Shown in pieces: positions 25,424 to 33,760 of a stretch of DNA of 64,000 bases (positions are counted from its first letter, which is position 1; every line of letters begins with the position of its first letter). The DNA comes from Rhodospirillaceae bacterium (GTDB taxonomy: Bacteria; Pseudomonadota; Alphaproteobacteria; Rhodospirillales; Rhodospirillaceae), in contig JAVJSV010000012.1 in NCBI GenBank assembly GCA_040219235.1, positions 620,001-684,000 of the forward strand. Direction: 5' to 3'. Under the pieces are notes generated by a model, which was not told where the DNA came from, searched no databases, and worked only from the letters and a program-made list of their open reading frames with translations. A program made the translations under genes and the position numbers.

Positions 25424-26494
25424 ATGATTCTTTCTTGGTATTTGACGAAAGCGTATTTGACGCGTTTCTTTGCCTTGCTGTTTGGCTTGGTCGTGTTCTT
25501 GCAAATGCTCGACCTGCTGGCCAACGCAGACGCGGTGCTGGAAGGTGGCGGGCAGCCGGTCAGCGCCCTTGGCCGCTATATCATCTTGCGCGTGCCGTCG
25601 ATCATCGAAACAGTCGCGCCTTTGGCGGCGTTGCTGGGCGGGCTCACAGCCTTGGTTGTGCTGGCCCGCAACAGTGAAATTATTGCCATGCGGGCGGCTG
25701 GCCGGTCGGTGTTGAGTTTGGTCGGTGGTCTGGTCGCTGTTGGCATGATCTTGGCGCTTGTGTTGTTCGTGTTCTCCGACCGTGTGGTTGTGCGCTTTAA
25801 CGCCCAACTTGAAGACTGGAAAAGCACCGGCTATCAACCCGGTGGCGAAATCATAGATGGCAGTGAAACCTGGGTGATTGAAGGAAAGACCATCATCCGC
25901 GTCGGGCATGTGTTGAATAACGGGTCTGTACTCAACGACATCAGGTTGTTTCGTCAAAATGAAACCGACGCCGTGACCGATATTATCAATATTCGCCTCG
26001 CCATATGGGAAGAACAGGGCTGGACTTTTTTTGGCACGGCGCGCGTTGGCGGGGATTCCGTTGCCACGCCTCTGCCTAAACCGGCTTGGGAGACCAAACT
26101 CACTCCGGATGATTTCAATAAATTGGCAAACCCGCCCAGTGAACTGACGTTTGATGAACTCGAACATTATGTGCGCGAGTTGGCGCTCGGAACGCGACCG
26201 GAATACTATTATGATACCTGGTTGCAGCGTAAATTGGCCGGTCCGGCTGTGCTCGCCTTGATGCCGCTTCTGGCCGCCATCGCCGCTTTTGCTCATCACC
26301 GCCAGGGCAGTGCGATCATGGTGATTGTCTATGGCATCTCACTTGGGTTTGTCTTTATCGTGACCGACAATCTCTTGTTGGCCATGGGTCAATTCGGGGC
26401 TTTGCCGCCCATTGTGGCGGCCTGGTTGCCTTTGGCGCTGTTTGGCACCATAGGCTTATGGATTGTGGTAAACTTAGAAAATAAAGGCGCATAA
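25424..26494 (+). CDS. lptG: LptG-like permease subunit (YjgP/YjgQ family)
   Basis: A 356-residue partner of the preceding protein with the same plan of 3 helices, a periplasmic beta domain (residues 120-260) and 3 helices. Family features are WYLTKAYLTRFFALLFGLVV, LLGGLTALVVLARNSEIIAM, RAAGRSVLSLVGGLVAVG and the C-terminal HHRQGSAIMVIVYGISLGF. No ATPase gene is adjacent, so LptB must come from elsewhere. It is 12 bases downstream of lptF and 44 bases upstream of the hydroxylase gene, so one transcript could carry lptF, lptG, hydroxylase and N-acyltransferase. Confidence 0.88.
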   Translation: MILSWYLTKAYLTRFFALLFGLVVFLQMLDLLANADAVLEGGGQPVSALGRYIILRVPSIIETVAPLAALLGGLTALVVLARNSEIIAMRAAGRSVLSLVGGLVAVGMILALVLFVFSDRVVVRFNAQLEDWKSTGYQPGGEIIDGSETWVIEGKTIIRVGHVLNNGSVLNDIRLFRQNETDAVTDIINIRLAIWEEQGWTFFGTARVGGDSVATPLPKPAWETKLTPDDFNKLANPPSELTFDELEHYVRELALGTRPEYYYDTWLQRKLAGPAVLALMPLLAAIAAFAHHRQGSAIMVIVYGISLGFVFIVTDNLLLAMGQFGALPPIVAAWLPLALFGTIGLWIVVNLENKGA

Positions 26495-26538
26495 CGTCTC
26501 TTTGCGCTAACGCGAAAAACAAAAGAAGGGTTGAGACT

Positions 26539-27360
26539 GTGAAAATCGGATTCTGGTCGGATCGAGAGTACCACTTAGATCGCATGAACCTGAGTCAGCT
26601 CGCGGCAGCTTATTTTCAGTACTACGCCATTGCTGCGTATTTTGCGTTTGCCGCCTTAACCGCCAGCTACGCGGCTTGGGCCTGGGCGAATGGTCTGGCG
26701 TCATTCACGGGTCTGGCCGCTTCTGTTTTGGCAACCGTTCTGATCTATCCGCTGGTTTGGTACGTTCTGCATCGCTGGGTGCTACATTCTAAGTGGATGT
26801 GGAAAAGCAAACTCACCGCCCCGGTGTGGAAGCGCATCCATTACGATCACCATTCTGATCCCAATAACCTCAAAGTCCTGTTCGGGGCGTTGTACACCAC
26901 CCTTCCTACTGTCGCGCTCGCCACCGTGCCGGTTGGCTATGCCCTGGCCGGCTGGCCCGGGGCCGCCGCTGCGTTATGTGCGGGCGTTCTGCAAACCTGT
27001 TTTTATGAATTCATCCACTGCATTCAGCATTTGGGCTATGTGCCCCAATGGGCCTGGGTTAAGCGCATGAAGAAGCTTCACATGGCGCATCACTTCCACA
27101 ATGAAAACGGCAATTACGGCATCACCAATTACATGTGGGACCGTATTTTGGGCACCATGTACGAGAAAATCAAAATGCGTCCCAGGTCGGCCACCGTGTT
27201 CAATCTCGGCTACGACGAGGACGTCGCGAAGACTTACCCCTACGTTGCAGAGATGACCGACGGCTGGCCGCATACGGCAAACCCAGTGCATCGCCAGCGG
27301 GAAGCGCTTGAGGAGTCTGATGGGTCTGTCGACGATGGCAAGCTCGCCCCTTCGGCGTAG
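26539..27360 (+). CDS. Fatty acid hydroxylase/sterol desaturase family di-iron protein
   Basis: A 273-residue membrane protein with helices at about residues 22-50, 58-78 and 113-160 and the eight-His pattern of the family: H78/H83 (LHRWVLH), H101/H104/H105 (HYDHH), H160/H164 (HCIQH) and H181/H184/H185 (HMAHHFH), then GITNYMWDRILGT. Such enzymes use O2 and di-iron to hydroxylate or desaturate lipids; sphingolipid C4- or 2-hydroxylases are members. Position between lptG and the N-acyltransferase suggests it modifies the long-chain base or ceramide (inference). The start is a GTG after AAGAAGGG. The C-terminal 20 residues are polar and variable. Confidence 0.85.
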   Translation: MKIGFWSDREYHLDRMNLSQLAAAYFQYYAIAAYFAFAALTASYAAWAWANGLASFTGLAASVLATVLIYPLVWYVLHRWVLHSKWMWKSKLTAPVWKRIHYDHHSDPNNLKVLFGALYTTLPTVALATVPVGYALAGWPGAAAALCAGVLQTCFYEFIHCIQHLGYVPQWAWVKRMKKLHMAHHFHNENGNYGITNYMWDRILGTMYEKIKMRPRSATVFNLGYDEDVAKTYPYVAEMTDGWPHTANPVHRQREALEESDGSVDDGKLAPSA

Positions 27361-27378
27361 CCCGCGCTTTTCTTCGCT

Positions 27379-28530
27379 ATGACGACGCCTGCCATCACTG
27401 TTCGCCCGGTTACCAGCAAAGCCGACCGTGAGACGTTTATCGCGCTCCCGGCGGCGTTTTTGGAAGACGACCCCGCATGGGTGCCCCCGCTCAAGATGAT
27501 GGTGCGTGACCAGCTCAACCCCAAAAAAAATCCCTGGTTCAGTCACGGCGAGGCCCAGCTGTTTCTGGCCGAACGCAACGGCGCGCCCATTGGCCGCATC
27601 TCGGCACAGGTGGATCGCAGCCACCTGGAACGCCATGGCGATGACGTTGGTTTGTTTGGCTTCTTCGATTGCGTCGATGAACAGCCGGTGGCCGACGCCT
27701 TGTTCGAAGCCGCAGGCGCGTGGCTCAAAGAACGCGGTGTGAAACACATACGCGGGCCGTTCAGCCTCAACATTAACGAAGAGTCCGGCTTGCTGATCGA
27801 GGGCTTTGAGAGCCGCCCCCGCATGATGATGGGACACGCTAGGCCCTATTATCAAACTCTGGTCGAAGGTGCTGGTTTTGCGGGCGTGCGCGATTTGCTG
27901 GCCTATCTCACACCTATGGATCCAGCGGTGCCGCTGAAGCATGTGAAAATTTTGCAGCGCTCGATTGATCGCAATCCCGGTCTTTCGTTACGTCATCTTG
28001 ACCCCAAAAATTACGACGCCGATATTCGTATTCTGGTCGATCTGTTCAATGCCGCCTGGGCCGAAAACTGGGGCTTTGTCCCCATGACGGAAGCCGACGC
28101 CCAGCACATGGCGAAAGAACTCAAGCCCATCTTGATTCCCGAATTGGTGTGGTTTGCCTTTTACGAAGGTCAACCGGCGGCCATGGCGGTCGCGCTGCCC
28201 GACCTGAACGAAATGATCGCCGACCTCGGGGGCAACCTGTGGCCAACCGGCTGGATGAAACTGGCCCGGCGCATTCTCACCCGGCGCAGCTGGTCGTCCG
28301 GCACACGGGTGCCGCTGATGGGCGTCGCGCCGCGCTTTAAACAAAAGTCTTTGGGTTCGGTTCTGGCGTTGATGGTCATTGGTGCTATTCGCACCGAATC
28401 GCTCAAGCTCAATCTCCCGGTCTGCGAAATGAGCTGGATCTTGGAAGACAACACCCCCACCCGCCATTCCATCGAAACCATTGGCGGACGGGTCTATAAA
28501 ACCTACCGCGTCTACGAAAAAGCACTTTAG
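27379..28530 (+). CDS. bcerS: GNAT-fold N-acyltransferase, bacterial ceramide synthase-like
   Basis: A 383-residue soluble protein with an acyltransferase fold. It has an N-terminal ITVRPVTSKADRETFIALPA and the conserved block HIRGPFSLNINEESGLLIEG, FESRPRMMMGHARPYYQTLV, then a second half with WAENWGFVPMTEADAQHMAK and SWILEDNTPTRHSIETIGG. This matches the large GNAT-like proteins beside alphaproteobacterial SPT genes, one of which (Caulobacter) N-acylates 3-ketosphinganine. The ceramide synthase role is inferred from the family and from the SPT, ACP and reductase 6 kb away. It starts 18 bases after the hydroxylase gene. Confidence 0.78.
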   Translation: MTTPAITVRPVTSKADRETFIALPAAFLEDDPAWVPPLKMMVRDQLNPKKNPWFSHGEAQLFLAERNGAPIGRISAQVDRSHLERHGDDVGLFGFFDCVDEQPVADALFEAAGAWLKERGVKHIRGPFSLNINEESGLLIEGFESRPRMMMGHARPYYQTLVEGAGFAGVRDLLAYLTPMDPAVPLKHVKILQRSIDRNPGLSLRHLDPKNYDADIRILVDLFNAAWAENWGFVPMTEADAQHMAKELKPILIPELVWFAFYEGQPAAMAVALPDLNEMIADLGGNLWPTGWMKLARRILTRRSWSSGTRVPLMGVAPRFKQKSLGSVLALMVIGAIRTESLKLNLPVCEMSWILEDNTPTRHSIETIGGRVYKTYRVYEKAL

Positions 28531-28599
28531 GCCTTATCTGGTCCAATCTGTCGACGGGGCTGGACTCGTCCCTTAATTGTCCATACAAATCTAGCCACC

Positions 28600-29406
28600 A
28601 TGGAAGATGTCTGGATTCCCTTGTTGATTCGCATGGCGGTCACCGCAGCGGTTGTGGTCACGGCCACGCTTGCGGCCGAGCGCGCCGGGCCGTTTTATGG
28701 CTCGTTGATTGGCGCGTTTCCCACCTCGGCTGGCCCCGCTTATGTGATGCTGGCCATGAAAGAAAGCGATGCCTTCGTTGCTGCCAGCGCGGTCGCCAGT
28801 ATGTCCAGCATGGCGGCCATCGCGCCCTTTGTCGCTGTCATGGTCTGGTTGGCGCCGCGCACCAATGTGGTGACCACGGTCGGCAGTGGCGTGCTGGTCT
28901 GGGTGCTGTTCGCCTTGCCCATCAGTCAGGTGGGGTGGACGCCGTGGACAGCCCTGGCGCTGAACCTGGTGATGTACCCCGCGTGTTTCTGGATCACCCG
29001 CAACATGGGCAAAGCGCCCGACAATCCAAAGCGTGCCCCGGGCACTTGGTATGATGTGCCGTTGCGCGCCTTGCTCATCGGCTTGTTTGTGGCGATGGTG
29101 GTGACCGGCTCAAACCTCATCGGCCCGGTGGTGACCGGCTTAGCGGCGGTGTTCCCCATTGTCTTCCTCAGTCTGACAGTCATCCTGCATCTGAGGTTGG
29201 GTGGCGCTGCTGCTGCCGCGACCATGCACAGCGCCATGCGCGTTGTCTCAGGTATGGTCTTGTCGTTGATGATTTTGCACTACGGCGTGGTCTGGTGGGG
29301 CGAGGCCATCGGCCTCAGCCTGTCGTTGCTCGCCTCAATCCTGTGGGCGCTGTTTATGATCATGTTGAACAAACGGCGTATGGCTGTGCTGGCGGCGGCG
29401 GCCTAA
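28600..29406 (+). CDS. Polytopic membrane protein of unknown function at the end of the sphingolipid locus
   Basis: A 268-residue protein with seven or eight predicted helices. The N-terminal half contains AGPFYGSLIGAFPTSAGPAY and the C-terminal half SNLIGPVVTGLAAVFPIVF, which look like related re-entrant Gly/Pro loops, suggesting an internally duplicated transporter fold (somewhat GlpM-like). I do not recognise a characterised family. It follows the N-acyltransferase by 69 bases in the same direction, so a role in lipid or substrate movement is possible but unsupported. It is convergent with the molybdoenzyme gene (4-base overlap). Confidence 0.6.
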   Translation: MEDVWIPLLIRMAVTAAVVVTATLAAERAGPFYGSLIGAFPTSAGPAYVMLAMKESDAFVAASAVASMSSMAAIAPFVAVMVWLAPRTNVVTTVGSGVLVWVLFALPISQVGWTPWTALALNLVMYPACFWITRNMGKAPDNPKRAPGTWYDVPLRALLIGLFVAMVVTGSNLIGPVVTGLAAVFPIVFLSLTVILHLRLGGAAAAATMHSAMRVVSGMVLSLMILHYGVVWWGEAIGLSLSLLASILWALFMIMLNKRRMAVLAAAA

Positions 29407-31757
29407 AAACTCAGCACAGTTTCCGGCGGCTGAAATGCCTTCACCGGCGGGGCATCGCCTTCAAACTTTTCGATCTGCACCAAACAGGTTTGCGCGCTGG
29501 TGCCTTGAGCGATGGTTGACGTGCCGTGGTCGTGGGTCAGCACATTGGGGTTGCCGTGCACGCAGGTGGCGCCAATTTTGCCCGGGGTGTCGGGGTCATA
29601 CCAGGCGCCCGTTGCCAGCTGCACGACGCCCGCGCGCACATCCGGCGTAATCACCGCGCCCGCCAGACATGCCCCCCGGTCGTTAAACAGGCGCACGATA
29701 TCGCCGTCCTCAATACCCCACGCTGCCGCATCGTCAGGGTTGATCCAGACCGGCTCACGGCCCTGCACTTTGGAGGCTTGGGAGTATCCACCGTTGTCGT
29801 ATTGGCTGTGCAGGCGGGTCGCCGGTTGGTTGGATATCAGATGCAGTGGATAGGTTTTGGCTGTCGCGCCGCCCAGCCATTCGCTGGGTTCATGCCACAC
29901 CGCGTGGCCCGGCTGATCCGGTTCATTCCAGCCGGCGATGGTCTCAGAAAATAATTCCAACTTGCCCGAGGGTGTGTTGAGTTTGTGCGTTTCTGGGTCT
30001 GCCCGGAAATCTTCAAACAGTGTGCGCTCGTCCCGCGACGGCCATTCCAACATGCCGGGTGCCGCTGCATTGGTTTTACCATTCCAAAACGTCTCGAAGT
30101 CCGGTGTGTTGAGGCCCTGGTCTGCTGCCCGCTGGCAGGTGGTTTCATACAGCCACTTCACCCACTCCATCTCAGTGCGGTTTTCCGTAAAGGCTTCGGC
30201 AACGCCCAACCGTTCGGCCAGACCTTTGAAAATATCGTGATCCGAGCGCGCGTGCCCAAACGGTTCAGCCGCTTTGTGCATGGCCATAATCTGCAGCGAC
30301 AAGCCCGACGCCGTCACATCGTTGCGCTCCAGGGTGGTCGTCACTGGCAACACGATGTCCGCATGCCGCGCCAGGGGGTTCCACCAGGCTTCGTTGACAA
30401 TAATGGTCTCGGGCTGCTGCCAGGCGTGCACCATCCGATTAAGATTTTGGTGATGATGGAACGGATTGCCGCCACACCAATACACCAGCCGGATGTCCGG
30501 GTAGGTCAGCGTCTGGCCGTTAAAGCGCACGGTGCCAGCCGGGTTCAACAGCAGGTCGGAAATTCGTGACACCGGAATATAGGTGCCGATGGGGTTTTCC
30601 CCCTTTGGCAAATGCGTGGGAGCCACCGGAGTCCCCGGTCCGCCGATGCCCGCCGCGCCCGCATAGGCAAAGCCGAAACCGCCTCCGGGCAAGCCGACTT
30701 GTCCCAACAGGGCCGCCAGCGTGATTGCCATCCAATAGGTTTGTTCGCCATGATCAGCGCGTTGGAGCGACCAACTGACCGTGACCAGCGTTCGCTTCTG
30801 ATGCATCAGGCGCGCCAGGTCTTTGATCGTCTCGGCGCCGAGGCCTGAAATCGCTGCGGCCCATTCTGCCGTTTTGGCAACGCCGTCTGCCTGCCCCAGA
30901 ATGTAAGCGATGGCTTTTTCGCCGCCCACGCAATAGCTGTCGAGGAACTTTTGATCGTGCAGGTTTTCCGCAATCAACGTGTGGGCCAGGCCCAGCATCA
31001 CGGCCACGTCAGAACCCGGATGCGGGCTCAGCCAGGTCGCGTCTAAAAAATCCACCACATCGCTGCGGATCGGGCTGACGTTGACCACTTCAACACCGGC
31101 TTCTTTGCAACGCTGCAACGCCTCTTTGGCAATATGCCGACCGGTGCCGCCACCATGTACTTGTGAATTCTTCAGCGCCAGTCCGCCAAAGGCGACCACC
31201 AGTTCTGTATGATCGGCGATGGTGCCCCAGGTGGTGTTGGCATTGTAGCACACGGCCATCCAGTCGCCCGCAATATGCGGCACAATCACCTCCGCCGCAC
31301 CCGAGGAATAGGTGCCCACCGAATAGGTGTTGCCGCCAAACAGATTCAAAAACCGTCGCATCTGACTTTGGGCATGGTGGAATCGTCCCGCCGACGCCCA
31401 GCCGTACGAGCCCGCATAAATCGCTTCATTGCCGAAGCTCTCTTTCACCCGAGTCAGTTCGTTTGCGACAATGTCCAGCGCCTCATCCCAGGGCAGAGCG
31501 ACAAAGGGCTCAGCTCCGCGTCCGGTGACGTTTTTCTGAGGCCCGCCGTTTTTCAAGCGCTTCAGCCAGCCTTTGCGCACCATCGGCTGGGCGATTCGCA
31601 CCGCGTCGTGTTGGGCTTCAGGCATCCCCGGTCCAATGGGCGAGGGGTCCGGGTCGCTGGCCACCGGGGTCAGGGCGGTCACTTTGCCGCCGTCCACGGT
31701 GGCCGTATAGGCGCCCCAATGGGTTGCGGTCGGCAGGTATTTCACATCATCAGGCAT
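29403..31757 (-). CDS. Cytoplasmic molybdopterin oxidoreductase, BisC/DMSO-TMAO reductase family
   Basis: About 784 residues of the single-subunit bis-MGD reductase family. The Mo-ligand region is GSYGWASAGRFHHAQSQ, where the serine ligates molybdenum as in BisC and TorA. Cofactor motifs include WSLQRADHGEQTYWM, HHHQNLNRMVHAWQQPETI and the C-terminal VHGNPNVLTHDHGTSTIAQG. There is no Tat signal and no [4Fe-4S] cysteine motif at the N terminus, so it should be cytoplasmic like biotin sulfoxide reductase. Substrates may be biotin or methionine sulfoxide. The ATG at 31757 has a strong AAGGAG site; seven further codons upstream are open but lack one. Confidence 0.87.
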   Translation of the reverse strand: MPDDVKYLPTATHWGAYTATVDGGKVTALTPVASDPDPSPIGPGMPEAQHDAVRIAQPMVRKGWLKRLKNGGPQKNVTGRGAEPFVALPWDEALDIVANELTRVKESFGNEAIYAGSYGWASAGRFHHAQSQMRRFLNLFGGNTYSVGTYSSGAAEVIVPHIAGDWMAVCYNANTTWGTIADHTELVVAFGGLALKNSQVHGGGTGRHIAKEALQRCKEAGVEVVNVSPIRSDVVDFLDATWLSPHPGSDVAVMLGLAHTLIAENLHDQKFLDSYCVGGEKAIAYILGQADGVAKTAEWAAAISGLGAETIKDLARLMHQKRTLVTVSWSLQRADHGEQTYWMAITLAALLGQVGLPGGGFGFAYAGAAGIGGPGTPVAPTHLPKGENPIGTYIPVSRISDLLLNPAGTVRFNGQTLTYPDIRLVYWCGGNPFHHHQNLNRMVHAWQQPETIIVNEAWWNPLARHADIVLPVTTTLERNDVTASGLSLQIMAMHKAAEPFGHARSDHDIFKGLAERLGVAEAFTENRTEMEWVKWLYETTCQRAADQGLNTPDFETFWNGKTNAAAPGMLEWPSRDERTLFEDFRADPETHKLNTPSGKLELFSETIAGWNEPDQPGHAVWHEPSEWLGGATAKTYPLHLISNQPATRLHSQYDNGGYSQASKVQGREPVWINPDDAAAWGIEDGDIVRLFNDRGACLAGAVITPDVRAGVVQLATGAWYDPDTPGKIGATCVHGNPNVLTHDHGTSTIAQGTSAQTCLVQIEKFEGDAPPVKAFQPPETVLSF

Positions 31758-31824
31758 ACACTCCTTATAGCCGTTCAACCTTTAGCCGACTATGGTGAGG
31801 GCTTCATAAAAAGGAGATTGATCC

Positions 31825-32370
31825 ATGCGTCGCCTGATTTTTGCTCTCGCTGTTCTGCTCGCGCCCAGTTTTTTAGCATCTCATGCTGCCGCGCAAGAGG
31901 CTGAACCCGGCTATGCCAGTTTTGCGCGCACCACCATCATGGGGCGGTTGGCGGACCTTGAGCCCTCCATCACCTTCTGGCGCGATGTCATGGGGTTTTC
32001 CTACATGGGTGATCCAAGACCGACGACTGGAGATTCCAGTCCCATCGGTTGGGATGAAAACGCAACGCGCTACTTCACCGCGTTTACCTCCAAGGAAGGC
32101 TCCACCGTTGCGCTTCTGATGGTTGAAGACGCGCCAAACTTTCCGTCGCTCGACTTGCCCGATGAAGGTGCGGCCTACGGTGGCGTCATTTTGGTGCACA
32201 CCGCGAAAAATTTGGAAGATGTCTACAATCGTGCGGTAGCCAACAATGTGGAGATCATCAAACCCTACACCCCGTCAGCCACGGGCCGCTCCATGCAGAT
32301 TTACCTGCGCGCGCCCACAGGACAGATGGTCGAAATTTACGAGATGATCCCGCAGCCTGACGACGAGTAA
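31825..32370 (+). CDS. Exported VOC (glyoxalase-fold) protein
   Basis: A 181-residue protein with a signal peptide (MRRLIFALAVLLAPSFLASH..AAA, cut near QEAEPG). One VOC domain follows: FARTTIMGRLADLEPSITFW, FSYMGDP, then ILVHTAKNLEDVYNRAVANN and TGQMVEIYEMI, whose Glu could be a metal ligand. Periplasmic location is unusual for a VOC enzyme. It is divergent from the molybdoenzyme gene with only 67 bases between, so the two may share control. The ATG has an AAGGAGA site. Confidence 0.75.
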   Translation: MRRLIFALAVLLAPSFLASHAAAQEAEPGYASFARTTIMGRLADLEPSITFWRDVMGFSYMGDPRPTTGDSSPIGWDENATRYFTAFTSKEGSTVALLMVEDAPNFPSLDLPDEGAAYGGVILVHTAKNLEDVYNRAVANNVEIIKPYTPSATGRSMQIYLRAPTGQMVEIYEMIPQPDDE

Positions 32371-32394
32371 ACTGTATACGATAAAACTTTCTGT

Positions 32395-32419
32395 CACCCT
32401 CGGACGTGTTCCGAGGGTG
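32395..32419. terminator. Strong hairpin after the exported VOC gene
   Basis: CACCCTCGGA (32395-32404) pairs perfectly with TCCGAGGGTG (32410-32419) around CGTGT, in the 112-base convergent gap. There is no T-run, so it is either a bidirectional transcription end or a member of the intergenic palindromes seen again near 33.8 kb. Confidence 0.5.
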
Positions 32420-32482
32420 CAGGGTAAAGCACGCGCACAGTTTTGTTGCCCTGGATGCGCGGAACAAGCCCGAGCCTGACGA

Positions 32483-32878
32483 CTAACTTGCGATTGCTCT
32501 CGCTTCCCGCCGCCGGTTGATTCCCGCCAGCACAGGCACGGCGATATAGTCATACACCAGGGCCGCGACCTCGCGCAGGCCGGGCAGACGCACCACCTTG
32601 GCCAGCCCCCGGTACCAGGGCAGGCGTTCCCAAATGGCGATGAAGGAGTCGATGCCCGACAACAAAGCCTCCCCTGCGGTCTCCGCATACAGCCGCCGTT
32701 TGGCTTGATCGGCACGCAGGCTATACCGGGATAAAGCGTCGGGGTGTAGCGCCAAATCCGTAAAGGCCAGGTTGGTGATGCGGTGGTGTTCTGTCAGTTT
32801 CATATAATGGCTGATTTCAACCCGGCAGACCGGGCAGGCCCCGTTATAGAAAACAGTAAGGTGAGGATGTATGTTCAT
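32483..32878 (-). CDS. DCC-family (DUF393) thiol-disulfide oxidoreductase-like protein
   Basis: A 131-residue protein with the DCC signature FYNGACPVCRVEISHY, giving a C15-x-x-C18 pair in a thioredoxin-like context, and the family's later segment LLSGIDSFIAIWERLPWYRG. It has no signal peptide. Members are predicted disulfide oxidoreductases of unknown partner. The ATG at 32878 has an AAGAAGAG site; a longer frame upstream (28 residues) lacks one and is poorly conserved in style. It is convergent with the VOC gene. Confidence 0.82.
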   Translation of the reverse strand: MNIHPHLTVFYNGACPVCRVEISHYMKLTEHHRITNLAFTDLALHPDALSRYSLRADQAKRRLYAETAGEALLSGIDSFIAIWERLPWYRGLAKVVRLPGLREVAALVYDYIAVPVLAGINRRREARAIAS

Positions 32879-32994
32879 AGCTCTTCTTACGGCAAAGAGT
32901 GCCCGATAGCTCACTCTTTTTCGCACGCCTTTTTTGAACCAATACGCGTCCCCTGCGTACAAAGATTAAGCTGAAAAATTTAGGAGTCCGCGCC

Positions 32995-33744
32995 ATGCGC
33001 TTTCTGCCCCTTGTTCTTATGGTCGCCCTCGCCGCCTGTGACTCGCCCAGTCCCACTCACGCTCAGGCCACGGCAACAGAGTCTGCTACGCCCTGGTATG
33101 AAACCCAGCGCGCCAGCCGCGATGGCATCGGCAAGGTCTACATGGGCCGGGAGATCTCCCACGTCATGGGGCATCTGGGGGCGGGCTGGTTGGAGCGTCC
33201 CGAGCGCGAGCGCGAAGAACGCACCGACCTGCTGATTGATAATCTCGACCTGGAACCTGATTTCGTGGTCGCCGACATCGGCGCGGGCACGGGCTACTTT
33301 TCGTTCCCGGTCAGTGCGCGGGTGCCCCAGGGCAAAGTGCTGGCGGTGGATATTCAGCCCGAGATGCTGGCGATCATCGCGCAACGCAAAGCCGCGGGCC
33401 TCAGAGATAGCAGCTGGCAAAACATCGAGACGGTTTTGGGCACCGAAGACAATCCCAATTTGCCTGATGGCGCGGTGGATCTGATCTTTATGGTCGATGC
33501 CTATCACGAGTTTGCCTATCCCCGCGAAATGGGCGAGGCCATGGTCAAGGCGCTCAAGCCGGGCGGTCAGATTGCCCTGGTGGAATACCGCCTGGAAGAC
33601 CCCAGTGTGCCCATTAAGCGCCTGCATAAAATGTCAGAAGCCCAAGCGCGCAAAGAAATGGAAGCACTCGGTTTAAAGTGGGTGCAAACCAAAGATATTC
33701 TGCCGCAACAGCACCTGATGTTTTTCCAGAAGCCGAACCCTTAA
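32995..33744 (+). CDS. Lipoprotein with class I SAM-dependent methyltransferase domain
   Basis: A 249-residue protein starting MRFLPLVLMVALAACDS, a type II signal with lipobox LAAC (Cys15) and Asp at +2, which in enterics favours inner-membrane retention. The remainder is a methyltransferase-like fold: FVVADIGAGTGYFSFPVSAR (motif I), VLAVDIQPEMLA, DLIFMVDAYHEF and ALKPGGQIALVEYR. Because SAM is not expected in the periplasm, the protein may bind another ligand or have lost catalysis. Motif I is well preserved. It has an AGGAG site and stands alone. A cytosolic protein with a chance lipobox is possible but unlikely. Confidence 0.75.
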   Translation: MRFLPLVLMVALAACDSPSPTHAQATATESATPWYETQRASRDGIGKVYMGREISHVMGHLGAGWLERPEREREERTDLLIDNLDLEPDFVVADIGAGTGYFSFPVSARVPQGKVLAVDIQPEMLAIIAQRKAAGLRDSSWQNIETVLGTEDNPNLPDGAVDLIFMVDAYHEFAYPREMGEAMVKALKPGGQIALVEYRLEDPSVPIKRLHKMSEAQARKEMEALGLKWVQTKDILPQQHLMFFQKPNP

Positions 33745-33760
33745 ACCGCCACGCCGTGTC

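Noticed and set aside
25298-26299. Long open frame on the minus strand opposite lptG
   Set aside because: Antisense to a well-supported lptG; His/Gln-rich, low-complexity translation without family features.
26974-27942. Long open frame on the minus strand opposite the hydroxylase and N-acyltransferase genes
   Set aside because: Spans two real genes in antisense; composition is a by-product of GC-rich codon use.
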